From Pelecanus crispus (lineage: Eukaryota > Chordata > Aves > Pelecaniformes > Pelecanidae), in contig NC_134675.1 in assembly GCF_030463565.1 (NCBI RefSeq), forward strand, positions 16,699,862 to 16,763,861: 64,000 nucleotides of DNA, written 5' to 3'. Made by a program: the position numbers and the translations under genes. The notes under the pieces are model-generated. The model saw only the letters and a program-made list of their open reading frames with translations, did not search any database and was not told the DNA's origin. This document shows positions 46,477-58,816 of the stretch, one piece after another (position 1 is the stretch's first letter; each line of letters opens with the position of its first letter).

Positions 46477-47829
46477 CTAGGGCATACAAAGACAAAGTAG
46501 TAAAAGTGTTACAGCTTTTTCTTTACATCAAAAATTTAGCTAGCAAAAATTAAGCAATTACTAAGAACCAAAGATGCAGTTTCCCACATTTCCAGAAACA
46601 GCAAGTTCTTACTGAGTTCTCTTGCCATATTTCTGCCTTTACAACTGAAAGGATATACTGGGTCTGGCTGGGATGGAGTTAATTTTCTTCATAGCAGCCT
46701 GTATGGTTCTGTGTTTTAGATTTGTGACTAAACGAGTGTTGATAACACACCAATGTTTTAGCTGTTGCTGAACATTGCTTGCACAGCATCAAGGCTTTCT
46801 CTGTTTCTCATTCTGCCTCCCCAGCAAGCAGGTTGGGGATGGGCAAGAGGTTGGGAGGGGACACAGCTGGGACAGCTGACCCAAACTGAACAAAGAGATA
46901 TTCCATGCCATATAATGTCATGCTCAGCAATAAAAACTGAGGGGTGGTCTTTCCAAAGTAGCCATTGCTCGGAGACTGGCTGGACATCAGTCTACTTGTG
47001 GGAGGTGGTGAACGAATGCCTTTGCATCACGTTTTTTTTTCTTTTCTTTTTTTCTCTTCACTTATTAAACTGTCTTTATCTTGACCCATGAGTTTTTCTC
47101 ACTGTGGGGAGGATTGAGCGAGCAGCTGGTGGGTGCTTATTTGTAGAATAAAATAGGTTTCAGACTACAGTATCTAAAAGATGATTATTAATGTTGCCTT
47201 CTTTTTTTTGTTTGTTTTCCCAGACTGCAGACAGTCCAAGCATGTAAGTTAAATATGAAAATTTTGTGAGGGCCAATCTTTGCCCAAACAACGACACTCT
47301 GTCAGTCTATACCTTAAAACAGTAATTGGATGTTACTTTATAATTAGTCATTGATAGCTTCAGATTCTATGCTTTGAAGTTGTTGCCATTAAATATTCTC
47401 CATGTTTTTTCTACCACTCTGTATATTAACCCACTCATAATACTTTACCTCTATGTAACAAGCAGCTCTTTGAAGTAGCAGTCTTGCTCTATTCTCATTT
47501 CTTAACTACATAAAATTAACATAATCTTATTGTACCAACATCTAGCTCCTGGAACAAACCAATCCCTAGCATAGCTCCACTAATTACAATGGAATGGTAA
47601 ACTTGATACATGATGTCTATAAGAAATTATACTAAATACATTTCCACTAATTTTTACATAAAATTAAGATTGATTATATGGCAGCCACACAACTGGAAGC
47701 AAGTATGTTCCATTTCTTGCTCAGACTGCTAGGCAATAATTATTGTCTTCCTAAAATATATGTTGGTTTTGGTGATCGGTGTCTCAGGACCAAGAACACA
47801 ACCCAGAGCAATACAGGGATTATTCTTAC
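46477..47829 (-). other. UHRF2 intron with a truncated ERVL-type LTR
   Basis: Intron between the two RING exons. From about 46,654 to 47,141 on the plus strand it contains an LTR of the 24,900 family (TACTGGGTCTGGCTGGGATG, GTTGATAACACACCAATG), missing its last 40 or so bases. The remainder is unique. Confidence 0.75.
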
Positions 47830-47928
47830 TTTACAGACGTTGTGGAGACACTCTGTTGTCACTGGCTGGTAAACCAGCTCCTGACAGCAGACACACATAA
47901 AAGATTGTTCCAATTTCTTCAGGAAATT
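47830..47928 (-). CDS. UHRF2: UHRF2 exon: RING first half
   Basis: Thirty-three codons, phase 0 at both ends, acceptor ATATTAG and donor GTAAGA. It reads [20 protein letters not shown] and then [13 protein letters not shown]. The CVCC pair and C-x-H-x2-C of the RING are all present. The residue between Cys and His in ECLHNVC is Leu where UHRF2 usually has Phe; this is not a zinc ligand. Confidence 0.95.
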
Positions 47929-50157
47929 CTAATATAGGGCAAAAGAAAAGTAAAACTATTAGAGGCACATTCACAAATATACAAACAAAAAAAAATTTAT
48001 TTTAAATTATTAAAGTTTTTTTAAAAACTAATCTGCCTAACTACTGTAATTATTACCTATGTTTAAATTATAAATTCACAGACCTAAACTGAGTAAAGAA
48101 TTTGGCCTTCATAGCATTTGGTAAATGCAGAGATACATTCATGAGATACTTGTTTAACATCCTTGTTACTCTTCCCAAACTCACAGTTAGCATGGTCTAA
48201 TGATGTTACACAACTGCTAGGAGTTGTTAAATCCAGTATTCAGTTTGATGGGACAGCTTGACATTATAAAGATTGCTCACACTGAAACTTTTCTAGTGCG
48301 ATCTTCAGGTCTCAGTCCAAGTTATAGATTTCCTTCCAAAGCCTACCACCATTACTCCTGTATTCATGAACATTTACATAAAGACATTCCCATACCCTCT
48401 GCTATTACCTCTACCTATCTTCTGCTCATTCCTTATATTATTATTGTTCACAGCTTCTTGTTCATTCTTATTTCCTCAGAAGTGAACCTATATTGTGTTC
48501 AGTGCAAAGTATACATTTAATAAATTATGTTTATTACATTAAAAAATTTTGGAAGGCTCATCTTATAGCCTTCACATCCATGAGAAGTAGTGTGGCTAAC
48601 AAAGTATTTAGAAAGCAAGTCCATGAACAATTAATTTCTCTGCTTTTCCAGAAGTCAGAGAACTAAGGTTTTGAAGGTTATTTGGTTGTATATTATTATC
48701 ATTAAAAACAAAACAGAGGGCCCATCAAGCCCGATTCTTAGCACAAGTCAGAGAATTTGGAAGCTAATAGCTGTATTTAGTGATCATTGCTAGAATTTTG
48801 CATATCCATGATGGATAAGTGATCGCTGCTGCTCTGCAAAGGGAAAGCAAAGTACTGTATACCTCTTTCACTAAGAAATTCACCTCTGCACCTGCTGGAG
48901 GTGTTTAATTGGTTTCTTGAGTCCTCACTCTGAAATACTCTGCAATAGGTAAAAGAACCTTCCTGTTTTTCAGTCTTCTCAGAGCAACTTTGAAGAATGT
49001 GGGATAAATTTTGTGCCATAGATTTTACACATACAGGCATGCTTACAGAGACCTTATTCTCTGGTATTTCAGTAGTCTCAAGCATACCCACTCAGGTATA
49101 GAAGTGTAAAAAACAGATCTAAAGTTACTCAAAATGCAGTTCTAATATCAGATTCATCTCAACCCAAAACTTATAATTAAAGTGGAAAGGTTGTTTCAAG
49201 CATTAAGATTTATATTTTCATTGCAGCTATCTAATGGTAGTTGTGTGATTCCCATTGAAATTTCTATATGGCTATCACCAAGGGCAATCAAAATTATGGG
49301 CAGGAATCTATAGGAAAATAACTTTCTAGTAACTGGATTTCTCTTAAGATACTGTTTTCTGTTGCTTTAGAAACACATATCTACTGTATTTTGTCACATA
49401 ACTAAGAGTTGAAAGTCTAATTATTTACAAACACTGGACAACCCACAGATAAAAACTTATAACTTTACAGTATCAGCTTCTATACAAGTGCAGTAGCATT
49501 ATAGCAATAGTAGTACTGTAAGTGGAAGAACAAGGAGTTACTGGATGCTTTTTCTGTCAAAGAAGCAAAGTAAATAGCCCCTGGCAATTTCCAAATAAAG
49601 TGATCTTTGTACATTAATTTTTAGGCATCCATTCTCCATCTAATATTTTGTTCTTTCACTGACTTGATAGTGACCTTTACTGTTCTGATATCTTGATTTC
49701 ATTTCTTCTGCAAAACAGCTAAAATAACTATGAATTGGAACATCAATAAAGCTAATTAATGTTCAAGGACATAATATTTTGGAAGATATTCCATCAGAGA
49801 CTAATAAAAAAAAATCCACAAGTGTCTTCAAACTTGAACTATCCTTGCTATTTTCTTGACAGCTGGGGGAGGGAAGTATTTCCTCTTTTTTACTTAAGGT
49901 CCTCTCTATAGTGAGTAGAATAATCTGCTAAACTTGAGTTAAAAATATATTCATTTGGTATCTAAGTCTCAATATGACAGTATTTCTTCTATCTCCTTAA
50001 GTGAATGAAATTACATGCCCCATCAACTGTTTCTAAACAGATAGTACGTATTGAGCAATTTTAAGCAAGAGAATTAGGTTTTAACAAAGCCTCATTTCTC
50101 CTAACTCTATATAAAGAAAGGTTAAAAATGAATAATTTAAGCAAGCTGCAAGCATAC
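47929..50157 (-). other. UHRF2 intron
   Basis: Unique AT-rich intron. A 104-codon minus-strand open frame (49,091-48,777) is the only notable ORF; it has no recognised domain, no splice context that fits the UHRF2 reading frame, and is not called as a gene. Confidence 0.6.
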
Positions 50158-50312
50158 TGGTCCTTCCTTAAGAGAAGCAAGTACTTCATCCCACAATTTC
50201 TGGTTCATACAGTCTTCTTTAATCAGCCACTGCTGTTGCTGGGTCAGTTGGAAAGCCTCTCCTTTCCCTCCATCTCCCATTCTCATGGCTTTGGATGTAT
50301 TTTTAGTCTCCT
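50158..50312 (-). CDS. UHRF2: UHRF2 exon: linker before the RING
   Basis: A 155-bp exon found by eye. Acceptor GGTATAG, donor GTATGC. Joined to the previous exon it reads EETKNTSKAMRMGDGGKGEA then FQLTQQQQWLIKEDCMNQKL and WDEVLASLKEGP. The second half matches the conserved helix before the UHRF2 RING; the first half is poorly conserved. Its phase (2 nt, then 51 codons) fits the neighbours exactly, which confirms the exon. Confidence 0.9.
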
Positions 50313-50700
50313 CTATACCTGTTTAAAATTATGACAAGATACAGTAACAGTGGTAGTCTGAACTATTAAAAAGGGAAGACAAAATTATTTCTAGATAGCT
50401 AAAACATGAATTACATCTATGTAATGATGCAATAAAGCTCCAGTTCAAATTGCCCAGCTTTATTTTGAACTATAGATCATAACTACATAGAAGATTGTTC
50501 ATTTTTCTGTGAAGTTTAAGAAAAAGAAACCTTACAAGTATGGAACAGCACCATAAGATCCCCAGCTTTCCATTTTATTACTGAGCACTTAACACTTTAC
50601 ATTTGGATTCCAAATGACTTCCAACTTCCTTGTAGTTTTCATACTATTGGCTTATATATAACTTGACAGAGCTCTAACACTAAGAAGTAAAAAGAAATAC

Positions 50701-50824
50701 CATCATCAATTGTCCTTTTCTGGTTTCCGTTATTCTGGCCGGTTGGCTCCTGTTTGACGGTTTGCTTCTTAACCTTATCCTTTTTCTCTTTACTAGCCAT
50801 GGCTTCCAAATAACCTTCTGGATA
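50701..50824 (-). CDS. UHRF2: UHRF2 exon: end of SRA and Lys-rich linker
   Basis: A 124-bp exon with acceptor TTTTTAG and donor GGTATT. It reads YPEGYLEAMASKEKKDKVKK, then QTVKQEPTGQNNGNQKRTID. The first eight residues close the SRA domain; the rest is a basic, low-complexity linker that varies between species. It ends in phase 1, matched by the next exon. Confidence 0.92.
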
Positions 50825-51650
50825 CTAAAAAAACCCCGAAAAACAGATTTAAAACAAAATCCACTGGCACCTGGGAATTCCCAAATACTGACAAGTCTAT
50901 TTTCTAAAAGAATGTAAACCCCTATGACTACATATTGAAATAATATAAAAATATTTTTAAAAAATCCTATATAAACAGGAAAGCTTTTAAATTAATATAT
51001 TTTTAGAAAACTGTAGTTAAGTCAAAGGATCTGATCTAGAATAGATTTTATTAAAAGGCACCTTATATCCATATCTATAACTCTAACTACACAAATCAGA
51101 AAGCTAAAGTTGAAGATGATGTCATGTAGCAAAACAACCCATCCAAAGGAAATGATTGGTTTGCTGAGGAAAAAAAATACTACTTCGATCCTTCCCATCT
51201 GCCACAAATTTCACAGTGCCAAAGTGCCTGCCTGAAATATGTTATCTATAGTAGTTCCTCAATCATAGGTTACAATTAAAGAAAAATACATAAAAACATA
51301 TATATTTTTTAAATTCTAAGAAGAGACTCAACTATTACAAGAGTTACTTTTATAAATCTTATCCAGCATAAAGATCACAAAACTGTATTGAAAGTCATAA
51401 TTTTCTGATCCATATATACAGAGTAATTTCCTGTTAAGGCAGAAAGCTTCATCCACAATTCTTTCTGCTTTGCCTGTATCATAGTTTTTCAAATTACAGA
51501 TGATCTAAAATATTTTTTATATTAGACCCTGCCTCATTGAAGTATATGAAAAATGGGGCTTAAATTTAATTCACATTCCTAGTTTTAAAATTTAAGACTC
51601 CATTTACTTGAACAGAATATCAGAGCAACTTCGTGAACACTGATTCTGAC
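50825..51650 (-). other. UHRF2 intron
   Basis: Unique AT-rich intron with no insertion or ORF of note. Confidence 0.7.
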
Positions 51651-51788
51651 CTGTACGCTCAGACCCAGTTTCTTTGACCGTTCCATCCCTTCTGAAGTCC
51701 AAGGTGCGGGTTCAATATCATCTCTCCTCAGAAGATAGCGCCAAACTAAGAACCCACATTTCCCAATTTCTGGCCAATATTTTACCAC
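51651..51788 (-). CDS. UHRF2: UHRF2 exon: SRA domain, C-terminal part
   Basis: Forty-six codons, phase 0, acceptor TCCTTAG and donor GTCAGA. It reads [20 protein letters not shown], then [20 protein letters not shown] and LGLSVQ. This is among the most conserved SRA segments and shows no lesion. Confidence 0.96.
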
Positions 51789-51900
51789 CTAAGGATAAAT
51801 AACAACAGGTTTGTGTTTTTGCTATCATAGTAGATCCTCAAATCTAATTTAAGAATGTAATATTACTATTTTAAAGTATCTCTTCTCTCAGTTGGGAAAC

Positions 51901-53725
51901 TAGAACTCAATCTGGCCACTGTTATAAGAGATAATAAAAAATGTTTTTACAAGTACATTAGCAACAAAAAGAGAGCCAAGGAGAATCTCCATCCTTTGCT
52001 GGATGCAGGGGAGAATATTGTCACCAAGGATGAGGAAAAGGCTGAGGTACTTAATGCCTTGTTTGCCTCTGTCTTTAATAGCCAGACCAGTTATCCCCAG
52101 GGTTTTCAACCCCCTGAGATGGAAGACAGGGACGGGGAGCAGAATGGAGCCCCCATAGTCCAGGAGGAAGCAGTTAATGACCTGCTACACTACCTGGACA
52201 CTCACAAGTCTATGGGGCCAGATGGGATCCACCTGAGAGTATTGAGGGAGCTGGCAGAGGAGCTTGCCAAGCCACTTTCCATCATCTCTCAGCAGTCCTG
52301 GTTAACAGGGGAGGTCCCTGATGACTGGAGGCTTGCCAATGTGACGCCCATCTACAAGAAGGGCTGGAAGGAGGACCTGGGGAACTACAGGCCTGTCAGC
52401 CTGACCTCAGTGCCGGGAAAGATTATGGAGGGGTTCATCTTGAGTGAACTCAACAGGCATGTGGAGGTCAACAGGGGGATCAGGCCCAGCCAGCATGGGT
52501 TCATGAAAGGCAGGTCCTGCTTGACCAACCTGATCTCCTTCTATCACCTGGTGACCCGCCTGGTGGATGAAGGAAAGGCTGTGGATGTCATTTACCTGGA
52601 CTTCAGTAAAGCCTTTGACACCGTCTCCCACAGCATTCTCCTTAGGAAGCTGGCGGCTCATGGCTTGGACGGGCGTAGTCTTCACTGGGTAAAAAACTGG
52701 CTGGGTGGCCGAGCCCAGAGAGTTGTGGTGAATGGAGTTCAGTCCAGTTGGCGGCCGGTCACGAGCAGTGTTCCCCAGGGCTCTGTTTTGGGGCCAGTCT
52801 TGTTTAATATCTTTATCAACGATCTGGATGAGGGGATTGAGTGCGCCCTCAGTAAGTTTGCAGATGACACCAAGTTGGGTGGGAGTGTCGATCTGCTTGA
52901 GGGTAGGATGGCCCTGCAGAGGGACCTGGACAGGCTGGACCGATGGGCCGAGGCCAACTGTATGCGTTTCAACAAGGCCAAGTGCCGGGTCCTGCAGTTT
53001 GGTCACAACAACCCCATGCAACGCTACAGGCTTGGGGAAGAGTGGCTGGAAAGCTGCCTGGCCGAAAAGGACCTGGGGGTGCTGGTCGACAGCCGGCTGA
53101 ACATGAGCCAGCAGTGTGCCCAGGTGGCCAAGAAGGCCAACAGCATCCTGGCTTGTGTCAGGAATAGTGTGGCCAGCAGGAGCAGGGAGGTGATTGTCCC
53201 CCTGTACTCGGCGCTGGTGAGGCCGCACCTGGAATACTGTGTCCAGTTTTGGGCCCCTCAATACAAGAAAGACATTGTGTTGCTGGAGCATGTCCAGAGA
53301 AGGGCAACGAAGCTGGAGAAGGGTCTGGAGCACAGGCCTTATGAGGAGCGGCTTAGGGAACTGGGGTTGTTTAGCTTAGAGGAGAGGAGGCTGAGGGGAG
53401 ACCTTATCGCTCTCTACAACTACCTGAAAGGAGGTTGTAGTGAGGTGGGTGTTGGTCTCTTCTCCCAAGTAGTTAGCGATAGGACGAGAGGAAATGGCCT
53501 CAAGCTGCGCCAGGGAAGGTTTAGATTGGATATTAGGAAAAATTTTTTCACAGAAAGGGTAGTTAAGCATTGGAACAGGCTGCCCAGAGAGGTGGTGGAG
53601 TCACCATCCCTGGAAGTGTTCAAAAAACGGGTGGCACTTTGGAACATGGTTTTGTGGGCTTGGTGGTGTTGGGTTGATGGTTGGACTGATGATCTTAGAG
53701 ATCCTTTCCAACCTTAATGATTCCT
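51901..53725 (+). mobile_element. Young CR1 LINE in a UHRF2 intron, 5'-truncated
   Basis: Starts abruptly in the ORF2 linker (GAACTCAATCTGGCC) and ends with the CR1 3' UTR near 53,725. It lies antisense to UHRF2. A single uninterrupted frame covers almost the entire retained ORF2. Near-full coding integrity suggests a recent insertion. Confidence 0.93.
51996..53717 (+). CDS. CR1 reverse transcriptase, open over 573 codons
   Basis: This is the longest coding stretch in the window. Domain order: linker (residues 1-60), fingers ([10 protein letters not shown], about 68-78), [15 protein letters not shown] (about 166-180), first palm Asp in [13 protein letters not shown] (about 200-212), [20 protein letters not shown] (about 262-281), catalytic FADD in [10 protein letters not shown] (about 289-298), thumb and C-terminal region to residue 540. 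The endonuclease is missing, so the element cannot move on its own even though the RT looks intact. The first Met is inside the truncated ORF2 and is not the natural start. Confidence 0.9.
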   Translation: MLDAGENIVTKDEEKAEVLNALFASVFNSQTSYPQGFQPPEMEDRDGEQNGAPIVQEEAVNDLLHYLDTHKSMGPDGIHLRVLRELAEELAKPLSIISQQSWLTGEVPDDWRLANVTPIYKKGWKEDLGNYRPVSLTSVPGKIMEGFILSELNRHVEVNRGIRPSQHGFMKGRSCLTNLISFYHLVTRLVDEGKAVDVIYLDFSKAFDTVSHSILLRKLAAHGLDGRSLHWVKNWLGGRAQRVVVNGVQSSWRPVTSSVPQGSVLGPVLFNIFINDLDEGIECALSKFADDTKLGGSVDLLEGRMALQRDLDRLDRWAEANCMRFNKAKCRVLQFGHNNPMQRYRLGEEWLESCLAEKDLGVLVDSRLNMSQQCAQVAKKANSILACVRNSVASRSREVIVPLYSALVRPHLEYCVQFWAPQYKKDIVLLEHVQRRATKLEKGLEHRPYEERLRELGLFSLEERRLRGDLIALYNYLKGGCSEVGVGLFSQVVSDRTRGNGLKLRQGRFRLDIRKNFFTERVVKHWNRLPREVVESPSLEVFKKRVALWNMVLWAWWCWVDGWTDDLRDPFQP

Positions 53726-53797
53726 AGTTTTTACTTTCATTATAAATAATCCAGCCACCAAGCCAGGAAACATGAAATTGCTACTCTACCCTTAATT

Positions 53798-53890
53798 GGT
53801 TTAGTGGTGGACTTGGTAATGTTAGGTTAATGGTTGGACTGGATGATCTTAAAGGTCTTTTCCAACCTAAACAATTCTATGATTCCATGT
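53798..53890 (+). mobile_element. CR1 3'-end fragment
   Basis: A second CR1 tail, about 90 bases (GGTTGGACTGGATGATCTTA ... CAATTCTATGATTCC), 70 bases downstream of the main element. It is a very short 5'-truncated insertion. Confidence 0.8.
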
Positions 53891-54114
53891 TTGTATTTTG
53901 AAAAATACAATATTGTTTTAAAAAAATGCACATCTTTATGCCAGATACTGAGAAGATATTAAGTGTATGAAAAGCCAGAAGAGGAGCTGGAAGTAGTGAA
54001 GAAATCAATTGATTTCCAGGGATGAATATGACTCAGTGAGCACACACAAAAATAACTTATGTATTAAACTTAAAATATCCTATTATAGATTGTGTCTACT
54101 ATCACTGCTGTGAA

Positions 54115-57100
54115 TAGAATAATAGAATCATAGAATCATAGAATCATAGAACAGCCCAGGTTGGAAGGGACGTTGAAAGATCATCTGGTCCAACCTTTTG
54201 TGGGAAAGGGAGCCTAGATAAGATTATCTAGCACCCTGTTCAATTACATCTTGAAAACCTCTTAGTGATAGGGGCTCTGCCACGTCCCTGGGGAGGTTGT
54301 TCCAGTGAATGATTGTTCTTTCTCACTGTAAAAAATTTCTTTTTTATATCAAGATGAAACCTCTCCCAGTGCAACTTGTACCTGTTGCACCTTGTCTTTT
54401 CCATGTGGCTCCTTGTGAAGAGAGTATGGCCTGACAAGCGCTGAGTAGAGTGGGCTGATCACGTCTCTGTCTCTGCTAGTAATGCCCCTGCAGATGCAGC
54501 CCAGCATCCAATTTGCCTTTGTTGCTGCAGCGGTGCACTGCTGACTCATGTTCAGCTTGTTGTCCACCAGGACCCCCAGGTCCCTTTCAACAAAGCTGCT
54601 CCCCAGCCACACAGATCCTAGCCTGTACTGGGGTCTTTGGTTATTCTGACCCAGGTGCAGGATTTTGCATTTGTCTTTGTTAAACTTCTTGCTAGCCCAC
54701 TTTTCCAGCCTGTCCAGGTCTCTCTGTAAGATGGCTCTCCCTTCTGGAGTGTCCACCTCACCACCCGGTTTAGTGTCATCAGCAAACTTGGTGAGGGTGT
54801 TTTCAATCCCATCATCCGGATCATTTATGAAGATGTTGAACAGCGTGGGGCCCAGTATCGATCCCTGGGGGATCCTACTTGTGACAGGCTGCCAGCCTGA
54901 GTAAAAACCATTGATCACCACTCTCTGAGGGCGGCCTGTTAACCAATTTCCTACCCATCTCACAGACCACCCATCCAATCTGTATCTTGCCAGTTTGTCC
55001 AGGAGAAGGCTGTGGGAAACAGTGTCGAACACTGCTGAAGTCCAGGTAAACAACATCCGCTGCTCTCCCCATTTCGGCAGAAGATGTTATTTTGTTGTAG
55101 AAGGTGATCAGGTTAGTCTGGAAAGATTTGCCTTTGGTAAATGCATGTTGGATTTTCCCAATCACCTGCTTCATTAGGTTTGTGATAGTTTCTAGGAGGA
55201 CTTATTCCATTGCTTTCCCAGGGACTGAAGCAAGACTAATGGGCCTGTAGTTTCCTGGGTCCTCTTTTGTGCCCTTCTTGAGGATGGGTGTGACATTTGC
55301 CCTCTTCCATTCATCAGGGACATCCCCTGATCTCCACGACTTTTCAAAGATTATAAACAGTGGCCTTGCAACAATGTCAGCCACTTCTCTTAACACCCTG
55401 GGGTGGATTCTGTCCAGGCCCATAGATTTATGTGGGTTGAGCCCTTGCAAGAGGCCGCAGACCAGCCCTTCCTCCACTACTGGTGGGTTGACACGTGGTG
55501 TCATAGCTACTTGATCCTGTGCTCTGGGGTCCAGCTATGCCAGTAAAGACAGAGGCAAAGGAGGTATTGAGAACCTCTGCCTTGTCAGCATTATTAGTAA
55601 CTAGTTTCCCTGCCCTGTTTAGTAATGCACCTATGTCTTCCCTGTGCGCCTGCTTACTGCTCACGTACCTGAAGAACCCTTTCTTGTTGTTCTTGACACC
55701 TCTGGCCAATTTCAGTTCTAGCTGAGCCTTAGCCTTCCTGACTGCATCTCTACATGCCCTAGCAAGGTTCTTGTAGTCCTCAATGGCTATTTGGCCACCT
55801 TTCCATAGCCGGTATGCTTCTTTTTTGCCTTTAAGCACACCCAAAAGCTCTTTGTTAAGCCAGGGTGGCCTCTTGTTCTGCCTTCTTCCTTTCCCTTTGT
55901 AGGGGATGGACTGTTCTTGTGCTTCCGGGAGGCTGTTCTTGAATAACTCCTAGCACTCGCAAGCTCCTTTGCCCTCCATGGATGCTTCCCATGGAATCCC
56001 TCACAGCTGGGCTCTGAGCGTATTGAAGTTGGCTCTTCGAAAATCCAGGATCTTTGTCCTACTACTGGTCTTCAGCATGCTCGGCAGGATCTTAAACTCC
56101 ACAGTGTTGTGATTGCTGTATCCAAGGCTACCATTGGTAGTTATGTTGTCAAGTAAGTCGTCTTGGTTTGCGAGCAGTAAATGTAGCAATGTGCTGTTCC
56201 TAGTCGGCATGTCCAGCATCTGTAGCAGGAAGCAGTCCTCAATGCATTCCAGGAACCTGATGGACGACTTGTGCACTGCTGTGTTGTTTTCCCAACAAAT
56301 GTCCAGGTAATTGAAGTCACCCATGAGGACCAGGTTCTATTGGTCCGAGACTTCCTTGAGCGGCCGAAGTAAGGTTTTGTCGGCCTCGTCATCCTGATTG
56401 GGAGTTTGGTAACAGATACCTACCATATAATCCCCCTTGGTGATGATTCCTCCAATCTTGATCCAAAGGCATTCGATAGAACTTTTGTGGTCTCCATAGC
56501 TCACCTCCATACACTCAAAATTCTCTTTTACATAAAGTGTAACTCCACCTCCTCTTCTTCCCTTCCTATCTTTCCAAAAGAGCTTGTAGTCATCCATTGC
56601 AGTCTTCCAGTCGTGTGAGTTTTCCCACTAGGTTTCTGTGATTCCTATGACATCATAACTCTCAGACTGGGTGTGGAGCTCCATTTCCTCCTGTTTGTTG
56701 CCCAGACTACTTGCATTGGTATACATGCACTTGAGGTGGCTGGACTTGGGGTTCTTGCCTTTGGAGAGGGTTGGGGAGCATTCCTCACATCCCGGATCTT
56801 GGCTCCTAGTAAGCAGCAAACTTCCCCTTGACTATATATCAGGCTGGAAGATGGGTGTGCCTCTGTGCCTCTCAGCAGAGAGTCACCCACTACTAGTACT
56901 CACCGCTTCCTTTTGCAGCTTTTAGTATGTGCTGCTGGTGCGGTTTCTCTCTGTGAATTTTGCTCATTGGTTTTGTCTGCTGCCAAGACTTCATATCTGT
57001 TGTTGGTTGGTACATACGAGGAAATGGGGGGGAGTGATATCCTGTTGCCACGAGTCACCATGGCACCTCCTCCAAGGTGCTGTTTGTTTGCTGTTGACAC

Positions 57101-57686
57101 TCTTTGTCTGGTGGTCCTTGGAGGTCATTGCCATGGGGCCCTAGTATTTCTTCTTGCAAAGTCTCAAATATACTCTGTTTCTTGTTCCCCCTCCCTAATA
57201 CGTCATAGCCTGATGACTTCCTCCTGCAGCTCCTCCACCTCTTACCTGAGTGACTCCACCAGAGCACACCTTGCCCAGGTAGAGCTTGCACCCTCCTCTA
57301 CCCAGGAGGCAGGGGTGCAGTCTTTACAGCCCTCCACCTGGACAGCAACTTCCCTGGTAGGAAGTTCTGTCTGGGTGGCTGCTTCCACTCGTCCCAGGCT
57401 AGCCTGAGTAGGTAGCTGATTCCCGTCTGCTGCAGAGCGCAGCCCTTGCCTGTTCTCTACCGCTATGCTTCCAACAATCTCAAAGTGCTGCCTAATAAGC
57501 CCTTCTAATTCCCTGGAGGCCTCAAGCTGCTGGGTAGGCTTGCACAGCCACCAGCTAGCTGGGGTGACCATCGGGGATGCAGCCTAAGCCTGCGGGTGAG
57601 CAGAGCAGGCGGCAGCCTGATAGCTGGCAGAGTGCACCGCCCTTCCCGCACGTACATCCGCGTGAACTGCTGCGCAATCTGTCAAT
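54115..57686 (-). mobile_element. CR1 LINE in the right arm, with a different tail
   Basis: Mirror copy of the CR1 at 4,060-7,316, with the same stops and the same internal deletion. At 54,430 the match to the left arm ends: the element jumps about 228 bases ahead in CR1 coordinates and continues with a 3' tail that differs from the left tail at many positions (54,150-54,429). It ends with four ATTCTATG-type units at 54,118-54,150. Confidence 0.9.
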
Positions 57687-58816
57687 GCCACAGTTGGAAT
57701 GGAATGGAATACTTCCATTTCATTTCACTACAGAACGAGGTAGGCTAAACCGTCCTCATGGTAACAAAAGAATTATTGCTTCAAAAGCAATAATGAAGAG
57801 TTTGCTATGTAACACACAAAAGACTCTTAAAAAACATGTCTTAAGAAAAAAGTAATGCTATATATACAGTAAAAATCATAATACCTTGTAAATGCCATCA
57901 TATCTGTTGCCTTCCTCTGGGGCATATTTGCTGATCCGTCGTCCTTTTGAACTGCGTACTACTCGGACTGGCTTACCAGCTCTCCAATTCTTAGACTCTG
58001 CTCCATTTTTATCATCCAATGGGGCATCACAGTTAAGGGCCAATGCCCTGAAAATCACATTAAATATCTTCATAAAATAGATTGCTTCATACAACATACT
58101 ATTGAGGATCAGTGTGACAAGATCAAATTTCTTTGCCTTATCCAATTATGTTTACTAAGCAGAAGAAGAATTTGCAGTGAATTCTTCAGTAGACTGCAAT
58201 ACTGATGGAAGCACTGAGATCAACTCTACCGTGTGTGAGAATAGGAATAGGAATACAATATATTTAGTTCCAAATGTTCACAATGAAAACTCAGCTAATA
58301 TAGTTAAATAAAAGAATCATAGAAACCAAGCCCTTCAGGTTTAACATTTTTTCATTTTTGCAAATAATTATTTCTCAAGTAACATGGAAGGATTTTAAAA
58401 AGTTGTAACAATGGCAAATTATCTATCTGACTATTCCACATTACTGCATATTTTTAAGCTTTTAAAGTGTGCATGAACTGATAAACATTATGAAAAGTAA
58501 CATGTGGAAAAAAGTACATAGTGACTATCCAAAAAAATATCTGCAACAAATATTACTCTTCTTAGTCCATTAACTACCTAAGTTTATGAGTTAAATGCCA
58601 TGAACTAGTTCAGAGACAAGCAAACTTTAATGTTCTTCTTTTCTATGTATTTTGACCTAGAAGAGTATAGATGGATCATCAAAGATTCAGAAAAGAATAA
58701 ATATCAGTAAATACCACAAAAATGTTCTTCCTTGTTTAATTGCATCATCTGTTAGCTTTAAGAATGGATGAGAATAAGAACTTATATGCACGAGGGGGAA
58801 AAAGTATTGGTTTTGG
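54430..58816 (-). repeat. Right arm of the inverted repeat
   Basis: Inverted partner of 2,930-7,316 (position x on the left matches 61,746 minus x here). This arm is embedded in the continuous UHRF2 gene, with the other exons on both sides, so it is probably the source locus and the left arm the derived copy. Confidence 0.93.
57885..58047 (-). CDS. UHRF2: UHRF2 exon: SRA domain, middle part
   Basis: A 163-bp exon, acceptor TTTTCAG, donor GTATTA. The first base completes an Arg codon with the upstream exon; then [20 protein letters not shown] and [20 protein letters not shown], ending RYDGIYK. It forms the SRA segment around the base-recognition finger. Its duplicate lies at 3,699-3,861 with an identical protein sequence. 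Confidence 0.96.

Noticed and set aside
48777..49091. 104-codon minus-strand ORF in a UHRF2 intron
   Set aside because: No recognisable domain; the exons on both sides already join in frame without it.
52407..53333. 308-codon minus-strand ORF
   Set aside because: Antisense shadow of the CR1 reverse transcriptase frame.
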